Shown one piece after another: positions 23,501 to 34,700 of a DNA stretch of 64,000 nt (positions are counted from its first letter, which is position 1; each line of letters opens with the position of its first letter). Below the pieces are notes generated by a model, which was not told where the DNA came from, ran no database searches, and saw only the letters and a list, made by a program, of their open reading frames with translations. The stretch is taken from positions 1,032,569 through 1,096,568 of the forward strand of contig NC_063078.1 in the NCBI RefSeq assembly GCF_022605165.1. Direction: 5' to 3'. The translations under genes and the position numbers were made by a program. Source of the DNA: Purpureocillium takamizusanense (lineage: Eukaryota > Ascomycota > Sordariomycetes > Hypocreales > Ophiocordycipitaceae).

Positions 23501-26072
23501 GCCATGTACTGCCTGCTCTCCGTACCTTATAGGTACTTGCATGCCTCTCTGCCTGTCTGCCTGTCTGCCTGTCTGTCTGCCTGTATGTATGTATGTATGT
23601 ATGTATGTATGTATGTATGTATGTATGTATGTATGTATGCGGTGCGCCGGCACGCTGTCAGCAAGCACCCGTACTGTTTGATGTTGTATGTAACTTGGTA
23701 CCTTGGTGAAAAGGGCACTTACTAGGTAGTAAGTATCCCCTGATGAGCGAACACTTGCACGTAGCCTAGTCGTTTCGCGGCTCGGACAAAAACGTTGCTC
23801 CAACGGCGCGTTTGCGCGTGTTTGTGTGGCCAGGGCCGCGCTGCTCGTGCGTTGGCCCGCGCCGCCCTGCCAATGTAGGCAGCGATGTGCTGACAGTGAC
23901 ATGAGCAGAGGAGCGCTGACGGTACGGGCTGCTCCGCTGTGCGTAGCAAAAGACATGGCCCAACGGGCCACTGAAAGAGCTCCGAGATGTGGCAGATGCG
24001 GGTTTGCCCATCCCCCCCTCCCTTCTGCTGGGGCGTGGGCGTATCGATCGGCCAGGCTGCGCAACGGGCTGTCCTGTCTGTCCTGTGCCTGTCCATTAGA
24101 AACAAGAGGACGTCTGTATGTACATGGCGCGCGTGTGTTGATGGGCCCGGGAGGTTGACGAACGGTGGACGGAACGTTATGACACATGCCGTGGAGATGT
24201 GATTAGTCGTGTGGGCGCGTCAAGCGTGTTGATGACCGGAAACCTACCCAAGTTAGTGCCTTGCTAAGTTACCTTGGGTGCTAAGTAGGTACTACAGGTG
24301 CTAACCATGATGCCAACGGCAACGGCAACGACAACGGCAAGTGCAACGGTGAGGGTGGCTTGTCTGGCCCAAACCCCTTCGGAACACGGCTGCCCGTGTT
24401 TCCGCACGGGTTTGTGCCACACACACACACAGACTGCCTACCTTAGCATGCTTAGGTACAGTAGTAGGTATAGGTACGTAGTACAACATACATTAGTACG
24501 TATCCATACCCCCGGCACCACCCGGCCGTCGTCTCGATTCGTTACTATACCAAGGCACGTACTAATTGATCAATGCCCACCTGGGCTCGCCGTTTCGGTC
24601 GCGCCCGTTGGAGGAACGAGCCGCGTCGTTGAACCCCGGCCCAGGAAAGGCAACCACCCAACACCTTTTTTATTACTAGTACGTACGGTACGTACTTGCT
24701 GGTACCTAAGTTACTTGCCCTTGCTTGCTCCTCGGCCGACATTTTTAACCGCTGGAGGAACAGCCATGGATGGATGGCCTCCCCCCAAAGCATACTCTAC
24801 AACCTTGCCTTACCCCATATTACCTCGGTGTGTCCACGCAAGCGCGCGGCTTCCCATACAACACAAGGTACAGCCACGGGCACGAGGAAGCATCCCACCA
24901 TCCAGGTTTGCACAGCACCCAAAATTCCACTGGTGAGCCCACTCCGTACCTTATGTAGCAATGGGCGAGGTAGTCTTCTCTGGGTCCTCCTCTTTCGGGT
25001 GTGCCTCAGCCCTTCCTGGCTGGCGCCTTGCCATGCATGGCCCCCAATCGAGATTCATCTGGGACACGCTCATCATGCTCGCCCCCCCTCCCTTGCCTGG
25101 ACACCCGGTTCGGCTCAACGCTCCTTCCTGCCAGTCGCTGCGGGGTACCATGGCCGTACCCCGCCCCAGCCTTCGTCTCGCCCGACTACCCGCAGTATAC
25201 CCTGTCGCGACCTGCTGGGCCCTGGAGGGGTGTGTCTGTCTGCTGCTAATAAACCCGCCCACCTACCTAGGTTTACATCAAGACAGGCAACACAACGTCG
25301 CGACTTAGACATTGTCATCGCCACACCCCTTTCCGTGCTGCCCGTCTCTTCATCCCATCATTCCAAATCCACCCGTCGCCCAACCTCCGCTCGAACTGGC
25401 GCGTCATCCCGCAACGGCCGCCGCCCTCCCCCGAATCAAGGTAGCCCAACCCGGCCATCAGCTTGGCCCGCTTTGCGCCTACTAACTAACCTAGTAACGT
25501 AGTACCTAGGTCGTGTCGTCGACTACAGTGCTAACTCTCTGGTCGTTTTCTGCCGGTGCACTCACTCGAGAGAAACCCGAGCGACACTTCCATCATTGGT
25601 TGACAAAGCGAGAGCGCAATGGGAGTCACGGCCCCAGGCACACAGGTCATGGGCATCGGCATAGCACTTGAATAAGTCGCATTCTTGTTTTAGTGCCATT
25701 CCCAGTCATCAGACAGTACAGTAACAAACACGCAAAGTCGCCATTTGCTCGCTGGAGCTGGCTGCCAAGGGGTATCGCGCTCTAGCAATGAGTCCCAACG
25801 CCGTCCGTGTCCCCTGGTATCCCCTTCAGTCTGCTCCCTTTTCCTTGCCGCTGCTGCTCCAATTACACCCTGAATCGCAAAAGGCAAACAGATTATACTA
25901 ATACAGTAAGGCTCGCGGCCGCCATCCATATTAGACTGGGCCTCGAGCTCAGCCCCAGCCTGTGTCTGGCTTGCCCATCTTCTGCCCGCAGCCGGGTGGC
26001 CCCATACCAAGGCATAGTTTGGAAACGCAGGCTACCATGAGCCCCGACAGCGAAAGCCAAAATGAGGCAAAA
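20542..26072. other. Gene-poor region downstream of flbD (5.5 kb)
   Basis: I find no convincing gene. The many open frames of 100-310 codons on both strands reflect high GC and simple repeats, and none has a recognisable domain. Contents: poly-C at about 20985-20995, an AGCC repeat at 22849-22870, GGGGCA repeats at 22880-22905, a CTGT/GTAT microsatellite at 23541-23638, and TACC/GGTA motif clusters at 24240-24300, 24440-24500 and 24675-24715. A transcribed non-coding RNA could be hidden here but cannot be shown from sequence. Confidence 0.5.
23541..23638 (+). repeat. Compound microsatellite (CTGY)n-(GTAT)14
   Basis: CTGT/CTGC tetramers run into fourteen perfect GTAT units (23583-23638). In translation this yields spurious MYVC-type frames on the plus strand and YIHT frames on the minus strand. 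It is a slippage-prone tract in intergenic DNA. Confidence 0.95.
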
Positions 26073-27248
26073 TCAGCGGAGAAGTGACGACAGATCCATT
26101 CGCCTATCCTTGGGGCTAGATGACCCGCCCGCCCGCTGGTGCTCATACCGCGGTCGCTGATGGGAACCCTCAACAGAAGTTTGCAGAACATGTCCCTGTC
26201 CATTTGTAGGTGAGCCAGGAGCGGTTGGTAGCTGCGCTTGTTCAAGGAGAGATGGCAGCGACAAGCGAGGGGTAGACAATGCCGTAGCCAAGTTGGATGA
26301 TGTCAACGTCAGGCGACTGAGGCTCGGGAGAGAGGTGCGCGGCGCGTCGGATGGCCAATCCCTGAGGGGTGGGAGGGCAACGCCAGCTCGAGAATGCTCC
26401 CGTGCAGGATAAGTCGGCGACGTGACGTAGTTTGCGGCGTCAGCGTCCGTCTCAATCTCTGGGTCTCGAAGCGAATGCATTGACGGGCGTCCGCTGGAAA
26501 TGGTCGATTTGGAATCATCGTAGCTGTTGCTCATGACACCGGACTGTCGTAGAGTAAGGGTCATGGACAGACGCTCCATTGGGACCGCCGACGATGTCGA
26601 CAGAGGCGGTAGAGCAAACGTATCGCGTGCGATACTGTTATCTGAGAAGAGGCCATGGTGAGGCGGCAGTGGCGGCAAGGTACAGCCATTGGACGGGCCA
26701 CGGGTATGAACGGAAGCCGGGCTCTGGGGCAGTTGTGGGAGGGGCAGTTGTGATGATGTCGCCGCCGATGCCATTTCGGACCCCGCTGCAGCAAGAGCGC
26801 GACGTCGTCCGAGGCGCCTCTGGCGATTCTGGCTCCCATTCCACCAGTTCTTGACGGCGTTGTCGCTACGGCCCTGAAGTCGACGAGCAATCTCGGCCCA
26901 TCGCTTGCCATCGCGGCCCACCATTCGCTCGATGTACTCACCCTCATCGGGCGTGATGGGATTGTGGTTGAGCGTGGGCTTTAGATTTTGGTGATAGCGC
27001 TCACGGCATTGCTTGGGGGAGCGTGTGCCCAAGGCGGACGAGATGGCGACCCAGTTGAGAGGACCGGAGACGCGAATGAGTTCGAGGAGCACCTTGTCCT
27101 CGGCTGTGGACCAGGGGCCTCTTCGGTGGGCGTGACCCACAGGAGGACGACGGCCAGGACCCGGAGAAGGGCCAGGACCGGCTTCACCAGCACCGGCACC
27201 GGCACCAGCACCGGCACCGACACCGACACCGGCACCAGCACCGGCCAT
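26073..27248 (-). CDS. flbD: FlbD/Rca-1-type R2R3 Myb transcription factor
   Basis: Single exon, 391 residues. Two Myb repeats follow an N-terminal Gly/Ala/Val and Pro-rich leader: R2 at about 43-90 (GPWSTAEDK...RSPKQCRERYHQNL) and R3 at about 97-140 (ITPDEGEYIERM...SDNAVKNWWNG). This is the distinctive FlbD/Rca-1 pair, which in Aspergillus activates conidiation (upstream of brlA) and affects sexual development. The remaining 250 residues are Ser/Pro/Leu-rich and end in a conserved-looking MDLSSLLR. The start was taken at the ATG at 27248; an ATG 90 nt upstream adds a leader without similarity. Residues 2-22 are coded by an imperfect hexanucleotide repeat (about 27180-27245) likely to vary in length between strains. 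The role is inferred from the family. Confidence 0.93.
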   Translation of the reverse strand: MAGAGAGVGVGAGAGAGAGAGEAGPGPSPGPGRRPPVGHAHRRGPWSTAEDKVLLELIRVSGPLNWVAISSALGTRSPKQCRERYHQNLKPTLNHNPITPDEGEYIERMVGRDGKRWAEIARRLQGRSDNAVKNWWNGSQNRQRRLGRRRALAAAGSEMASAATSSQLPLPQLPQSPASVHTRGPSNGCTLPPLPPHHGLFSDNSIARDTFALPPLSTSSAVPMERLSMTLTLRQSGVMSNSYDDSKSTISSGRPSMHSLRDPEIETDADAANYVTSPTYPAREHSRAGVALPPLRDWPSDAPRTSLPSLSRLTLTSSNLATALSTPRLSLPSLLEQAQLPTAPGSPTNGQGHVLQTSVEGSHQRPRYEHQRAGGSSSPKDRRMDLSSLLR

Positions 27249-28554
27249 TGTGCAAGTCTGCGTCAAAGCGAGACGTGGATTGTGGACAAAGGGGGCGAGG
27301 GAGGCAGCACGGTGGAAGGGGGACGGAGGGCAGGGCAACTCCGAGGACGGATGGCGGCGAATGGTGTAATGTGGAGGAGAGTGATGGTAGTGATGGTGAG
27401 GAAGGGGGACTAGTTGTCAAGGCGGGTTTCCCATTCAACTGCTGGAGGTGAAGCAAGCGAGACAGGGATATTCGGAACCGTGAGTGAATGGCTAGATGGA
27501 AGGAATACGCCGTGAGGTAGAGATGGAGGGCGGGAGGAGGAGGAGGGGGGAAGGAGGAGGAGGAGGAGGAGGGACAAGGGATAGTAGAAATAGTCGGGCC
27601 CAGGCGGGTTGGGAAAGTCGGCGTGTGCGGTAAGGCAGTACGTACCTACCTACCTTTAGTACCTGGCTTGGCTACCAGGTGGACTGACTGACTTGACTTG
27701 ACGGACGGACTGGCTGGCGGCTACCAAGGAATATAACCTTTCTTGCCCACCTTTGGGGTTTAGCACGAGAGCAAGGCAGGAAGAAGATGTAGTCGTCTGT
27801 CAAGTAACGTTGATGCCTACTTTGCGTTGGCTGCGTTGCCTCGCCATCCGCCTGCCCCTTGTTGCCGCCTTTATTTTAGCCTCGAGCATTGCCTGGGTCT
27901 GCGCAGGTACGCAGGCAGGTGCAAAGCTTCCAACCGTCGCGGGCCGCCTCCGATGTGTTCATCTTGCCATGAATGAATGGCCTGCCAGCCTCGGTGCCCA
28001 GCCGCATGTCATGTCATTCACCTAGGTAAAGCATGTAAGGAGGGAATCATGAGCGCACGGCGGCTTGGACTAAAGGCGTGGACCAGAGCTCTGGGCGGTG
28101 GCCACCCTAGCCCGCCCCCGTCTGGGCCCGAGTTAAAATCCATGGACGGCACGGCACGAGCCAAAGGAGCAGAGAGAGAGAGAGCACTGAGCCAGCAGGG
28201 GGGCCGCTGGGCGTCAGTGACTCTGCATGCGCCGAGCCAAGTATCAGCCCAACGCAAGTCTGACCCTTACCGACCCTTTGGATGGTATCGTGCGCAGGCC
28301 CTCGGAGTCACGATTCGCACGCGTTGGCGACGGTCTCATCGAGGCTGGAGAATAGAGTGTGCGGTGACATGCCCGCTGCAACCTGCAAAAACCTTGTGCG
28401 CCAAGGACGATGTGTGGAGGGTGGGATGAGAGATGAACCGAGATCTGCGGCCGGCATGAGCTTCCCTTTCGTTGGGGAAAAAGGGGGGGCGGCCGGGCTG
28501 CTGGACGCCTTCTCTCTTTCTTTCTCTCTGTCTCTGTCTCTCTGCCTCTGTCTA

Positions 28555-28770
28555 CCTTTAGGTACCTAGGTACTTGGGTAGGTAAGTACCTAGATACTAC
28601 CTAGTATTGACGTAGTATACTACCTTTTTTACTCCATGATCTACCCAAGATACCATGGTAGGCTACGTACCAAGTACCTACCGTTAGCAATATTAAGAAC
28701 CTATATCAGGCATGTTCTGTAGAATAATATACGTACCTTGATTAGTACCTACCTACTTCTGCTGAAGGTA
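28555..28770. repeat. Cluster of TACCTA/TAGGTA motifs upstream of flbD
   Basis: TTAGGTACCTAGGTAC, GTAGGTAAGTACCTAG, TACCAAGTACCTACC and further variants are packed within about 200 bp. This is the densest such cluster in the GC-balanced part of the window, about 1.3 kb upstream of the flbD start. Confidence 0.75.
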
Positions 28771-29678
28771 CTATACTGGGGTGCCTATACCTTGAAGACC
28801 CTGGCTTGTCGCCGGGAGGGTAGACCGGGGGGGGCAGACCGGGGGGGGGGGAGACCGGGGGCACATGGCTGGGGATCGACGCGGGTACGTAGCGGGTACC
28901 TTCCCTCGGGCTGCCGTCGATCCGTCCACAACAGTTGGCTCCGAGCAGGGGCCGGGACTTGGCGAACCGAACCCCCCCACCCACCACCTCCTTTTCCCTG
29001 GGGGTGGCCCTATCAGCGACATCCCGTCCCGTCCCAACACCCTCGAACGCTCTCCCCGTGTCCCACACAGTGCAGCGGGCCTCTCTCGGAGGAAGTCAAA
29101 GTACCAGGCAGTGAGCGATACCTCACCTCCATGACCCGTACGGCGTCATGATATGAGTCGGGATACGTGGCTAAGGTGCTGACTTCTTTGTGCTGCAACA
29201 AGGAGGAACGAGTAGGGCGCCGTCGACGAGCGAGCCGTCCCGCGTCTCGGAAAATAAAACGGACACAAGGTTAGCGCCTACCTTCCTTCAGGCAGTTTTC
29301 AGCACAGCATCGCAGCCCGTCCCTTTCATGCTGTTCAAAAACGCGCTGACGTACTGTATCTATCCTCTGGAACGGCCTACTCGTACACCACCCGACGATG
29401 CTCGGCTGATGGCCCTAGGATCTCTGGCCATCCACCCGGACTGACAGTCTGACCTTGCCGGGCTGCCCGATGTGCCCGCGCCGCCGCCAGTTGAGGCGTC
29501 GGCCGCGGTTACCGATCAAACGTATTCGCAAGCAACGCTGTTGTCAACAACGACGGCCAACACATGTCAGCTAACTTACCGCACGAGCAAACTTTGCCCC
29601 TGTCACGGTTCGAAGTACATACCTACTACGTACGCCGCCCCCCTCCCCGCCTTTCTGTTCCGGCCCTCCTTGGAGTCG

Positions 29679-29681
<3 letters not shown>

Positions 29682-29724
<43 letters not shown>
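29682..29724 (+). repeat. (CT)n microsatellite
   Basis: About 21 CT units without interruption in intergenic DNA. It produces Leu-Ser and Arg-Glu pseudo-frames on the two strands. Confidence 0.95.
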
Positions 29725-29726
<2 letters not shown>

Positions 29727-31704
29727 TCCTCTCCACCAGCCTGCCGGCTCCGCACGACCTGCAGCCTTGGTGTTGGCACTCCGCGCTCCCAGCCGATGCA
29801 CCGGGCTAGGAACCGGGCGTCCCAACACCCCAAAGTGCACACTTGGGCGTCCGTTGACGCTGCGAACAGTCCGTCAAGCACGCCGCAGATGAATGACCCA
29901 AGCTCTGGCGGGTCGTGCCTTGCAAGCTGGCAGGCTGCTCCTGCTTACTGCCAGCACAAGCCATGCTCGCCACGTGACGCGCCGCCAGTTGACGGAAACG
30001 CGCAACGCAGAGCAAGCCTGTTGTTTTTCTGCTGTATGCGGGCGTTCCGCCAGAGTGCAACGGCAATCGTCAACGGGACATGTGGCCTCTCTGCCTTCAA
30101 CGCCAGATCTTGTCGGATGGGGAAGGCCTTTGCAACCCAATAAGCCGGTGCTACGGCCGCGACGAAATAGAGTCCGACCTGTTTTTGAAAAGCGTACGTA
30201 CGGCTCGAGAGTTCAGCCCTGCTGCCGCCACAGCGCTCCGCAGCTCATGTTGGGTTCGCGCGGCCGTGTCAGACACGAAGCTTCGGGACACCAGCAAGCA
30301 GCAACGAACGACTTGGGACTGAAGTTTTTTAAGCCTTCTTCCAAGAGTGGATCGCGGTGGGGTCTCCGCGGCCCTGGCCGTCCCGAGCCCACCCTTCCCG
30401 GTACGGACCAAGTCATACTGCGTAGCCCGCACAGGATTAGAGTTGTTGATCACTGGCGCCTCTCGAATCAGGTCAGGTACCTATTCTCAACTAAGGAGCC
30501 TGGTACCTCGAGCACTGTCCGGCCCTCGTGGCCCTGCCGCGAGTCTTCTTTCCAGAGCGACTGACCAGAAAGGTACCCTTGGCCAGTTACTCTGGCATGT
30601 ACATTAGTACGAAGTACTCGGATCGACTTCGCATCAACGGCCATCGGCCCCCGTCGCGACAGCCGGCCCTGCCCTGGATGCCTCTCACGCCGCACCTGTC
30701 CCAACGGGACCACTCGGGTAATCAATGGCTTGGTTGCAGAGAGATGTGTGTTTGTCTGCCTCAGACATCCTGCACGAGCCTGCAGGACGCGCCCCAACCC
30801 CTCGGTCCTCGAGCTCTGAGCACCCTGCTTCTTTCTCGAGACGCGGCATGAGGGAGCCATGCCGCCCAATTCGACAGCAACCGGCTTGAGTCCTCTCAGC
30901 CGGCCACCACATGGCTCACCTCTACCTGCCCACCCAAGTCAACGCAGAAAAGCTTGTTCTTGGCGTGAACACACAAACACCACTAGAGTCAAAGTGCTTG
31001 AAGACGTCACAGTCCTCCGCACCCGCCGTTCCCGAGGTGGGGGTTTTCCCTTCTTCTTTTTGCTCGACAACGCTTGATACGTGCTGTTACTAGACTTTGT
31101 GTGTGATCATGCCCGGCCGGTGATCATGTGTTCTGGGGGACTGATGCTGCGGAGCCTCGATCGTGACAGCAAAGACACCAGTATCGGTCGGGGTTGCAGT
31201 GTTTTGGCCAAGTCATTCATGGCCAGACTCCTGACATGGTAAGCACTTGGACTCTCGCTCCACATCAAGGCGCCGGTCTTTGCTCGGGGTTCTATGTAGG
31301 CGTGGTGGGGAAGGACTACTGAACCTGCTTGCATGCGGTTCTCGGCTATCGTTGGCTACCCAAGGCGGTATAAGGTTCTATGTGCTGTACCCTTCGGGGG
31401 TGCCGTCAGGCATTTCGAGGTCGCATCGCGATGCATTGCCCGGGAACAAAGTGCAGGAAAACAGGCCCACTTTTTGCATGAAATTCCCACCAAAAGAAGC
31501 CAGGCTGGGGGAACAGGTAATAGGGGGCTTTGATTCGCCGCTTTCGGGCGCAGCGACCGGCCCCGTTGTCATCAATCATTGTCATTGTCGTCGTTCATTT
31601 CCAAGGCGAATAGCCTCGCAGGAGCCCCTCGCTTACCCGACAGCCTTGACAGGGCCCCCGCACCGTGACAGAGCATTACTGCTACTAGTATAGTAGTATT
31701 CGCG

Positions 31705-34700
31705 TCAGAGGTATATGTCGCCACCGACCCCATCGACCCACCGCCGCCAAGCCTCCTCGTAGGCGCTCTCAACGTCGTCTACCCAACGTCGAGTGTTGAA
31801 CAATCCGCAGCGCCACTTGCTGTCCCATAGTAGCTTTCGAAGTTCTGCTAGTCTGCCGTGGCCTTCACAGTATTCGGCCTGCCCGGGCTTTGCATACGAG
31901 AGCCCGCAGGCAAGTGCTACCGCTGTCTGCTCATACGCAGACTCGCTCTCGGCAATCAGCTCGCCTGCGGCGCGTTGCCCGTCGGCTGTCCGGGGTAATG
32001 CGCCGCGGAGGATCGATGCTGCCATGCGCGAGCACATTTTGTACGGGTATCGTGGGAGCGTCAGCAACGGTGTACTCGACCAGAGAACGTCCGCTGCCGT
32101 GGTATGGGCGTTGCACTCCGGTGTGTCCAGGAAGAGATCGCACACCCTGGCGCGAGCGATATGCTGGCTCTTGGGTGCAACGTCGGTAAAAATCAGGCGA
32201 CTTGCCACGTCCGGCCCTGCCCACGCCCTGGCCGTCGTCCGCAGATTGCCCTCGCCCGCCTCCGGAAACCGGAGGAGCCAGAGGACAGCCTTTGGAACAC
32301 GAGCTAGGATCCGGAGCCAAGACCGGAAAGTGGTTGGCTCAATCTGTCAGGAGTGCTTTAGCAAGACGCTCTCCATTGCTGCACGGACAGAGGCCTGGGC
32401 TTACCTTGTAAAGCTGATTGAAATTTCCGAGGATGACCACATCGTCCGCCATGTCGGGAAAAAGCTGCTTTCGCATAGCCCAACGGCGTTTCTTCTCATT
32501 TTCCCAAGACATTGCCCTCTCACTGCTGTCACAAGACTGGGCGTGGTCGCAGCAGAAGAAGGTATCGCGACAGAATATGATATTCTCCGCATACACCCAT
32601 TCTCCCTCGCCGCTCTCTGAATCGTCTCGAGTAATGTCCTCGATGTCGACATTGCGGCGCCACGGCCGAAGCGTACTGGGGGGGATAGCGGTTGTGTCGG
32701 CGAGGATGTAATCGCACCACTCCGCCCCAAGACTGCCAGCGAAGCCCATGAAGGACATCTGAATTGGAGCAGGCCTGGCAGCAAATATGTCATTACGTGC
32801 CCCCCGGGTATAGCCGTTGAGATTGACTAGGATGTGGATGCCATCTCGGACAATTTGCTCGATCAGTCTCTCCGGCGGCCAGGCGCTTACATCCCGAAAT
32901 ACTGGTGCCTCTCTTTCAATTTGCTGTCTGTGAATGGAGTTGTCGCTTGGGGTCGTCGCGTAGCAAAAAGCTCTCGCGCGAGTTGGATTATGAAAACCGA
33001 AAACGGATTGCATCCTGAGGACATGCCATGTTAGTTAAAAGATCCGCCGTCTCGGCCAAACCCAAGCCTCTCAATCCAGCACGAACAAGTGGAGAAGGCG
33101 GTTGGAGTGCACAGCGGGACTTCTTACAAGTGAGCTAATGGATGATTGTTGAAATCCGATGAGATGTATCCGATATTGAGGTGGGGATCTGGTGGAGGTG
33201 GCGGCGGGTAGACGGTGTACGGAAGCCACGGTGCCCGCAAAGTAGAACAGGATATGCGCATGGCATTCCGTTGGGAAATTGCCCGAATGTCGCCAGCAGT
33301 CAAGGGGCATGTAAATGTGTGGAAAGGGAGTACGGTCGGGGCCGAGGGGACCGTGAGACTCGGGGGAAGACGCGGCCGAGAATACGATGACCTGACCTCT
33401 CGTTTGGCCACGTAACGATCCAGATACCACTCGCGAAGTATCACCCGCGTGGACCGCTCAACGAGTCGCAGGACGCGGGATCCTTCCCAGGGTTGGCCTG
33501 CCCACGAGTTCAGAGCCTCTCGCAGCTTGAATGAAGGATCGCTGCAGTGACGCTGAAGCTCGGCTGCCAAAGCAGAGGGGGCAGAGCCCTGGAGGGTGTG
33601 CCTGCCCCAGCACGCCGAGTCCCTGAGTTGTTGCTTTACGATATCAACGACTCGTTTCGTTAAGCCAAACCCTCGACCGCTTGCGTTCGAATCAAGGAGT
33701 TTTCCATCATCATCGACGTGCCAACGGTCATACTTTCCGCCATCCAAGATGACGCCGCCGCGACCGCGCCAGTTGCACACAGAGTTCAAGGCTGTCAAGA
33801 GGCCACAGACTGCCTCTGCAAAATTTGGGTTTGAAGCCACGGCCCTTCTGTAATAAGAAATGGCGTCATTGATGCGACCCTTATCCTTGACAGCATTTGC
33901 GAGGTTTGTCAAGGCAATATCGAAAGTCCCGTCGCAAGAAACAGCGCGCTCGTACATCTGTATGGCGAGATCCAACTGACCAATGTCCTTCAATAAGCTT
34001 CCGAGGTTGGTATGCAGATGGACGTGCTTTGGATCCAAACGGAGCCCGTAATTGTAGTATGCGAGGGCAAGGGCCATGCCACTTCCTGGACTGATCCCCG
34101 GCACCCCTGGAGTGGAGGGATCTCTGCTCGCTGCCCTTGAAAAAGGTGCTGCGACTTGCTGGACACCCGCAAGCAGAATCCCGACATTGTTGGCTGTCGA
34201 AGGGCTCTCCTGTAGGGAGAGTGAAAGGTAATAGAGGGCCAAGATATCACCAACACTGGATGACCTTCGAAGAATGCCAGGAGAGGCGCTACCACTTGAC
34301 ATGGCGTCCTGGAATATCTTAGCGAGGGAGAGCAGCGAGTTGCTTGTCGTCTGCACCGCAGCCCGTCGGGCAGGTCCATTTCGCATGGACGTCAGGCCGG
34401 GTAACTCGCCACCCCCAGAAAACACGAGCTGCGCCGTGCGCCGGGCCCTTTCCGGCGGCAGCATTAATGGACGGAGTGATTGGTCGACCTGTTTTGCAGT
34501 AGCAGAATCGCCCGAATCCGGCGATAGAGAGGACTGAATTTTTCGTATCAGATCCTGGATTCCAGTTAGGTTCCTACCCGCGCTGATCAACACGGCTTCC
34601 TCGAATGCTTCGGCGGCCTTTTCGGTGTTTTTGAGACTGTAGAGCATAGTGCCCTTGGCATGGACCAAGGCAAGAATGCGTCCATTCTCAGCACCCGGTA

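Larger units (their letters stand above)
27249..31704. other. Long flbD upstream region (4.5 kb), no gene recognised
   Basis: Upstream of flbD and downstream of OGT. It contains a GGA-rich polypurine tract at about 27515-27575, a CT-rich block at 28508-28550, a TACCTA cluster at 28555-28770, poly-G interruptions near 28828-28860, and a (CT)n run at 29682-29724. Frames of up to about 220 codons occur on both strands but are simple-sequence artefacts. Long upstream regions are usual for developmental regulators, so regulatory elements or upstream transcripts are likely but not identifiable by eye. Confidence 0.5.

Noticed and set aside
22341..24187. Long frames of 211-311 codons on both strands
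   Set aside because: They overlap each other, run through AGCC, GGGGCA and GTAT microsatellites, and contain no recognisable domain; GC-rich simple sequence explains them.
24298..25502. Plus-strand frames of 212 and 268 codons
   Set aside because: Pro/His/Cys/Ser-rich, no family, overlapping frames on both strands, and TACC motif clusters inside them.
29472..30564. Two 223-codon plus-strand frames
   Set aside because: One runs through the (CT)n tract; neither has protein-family character, and equally long frames exist on the opposite strand.
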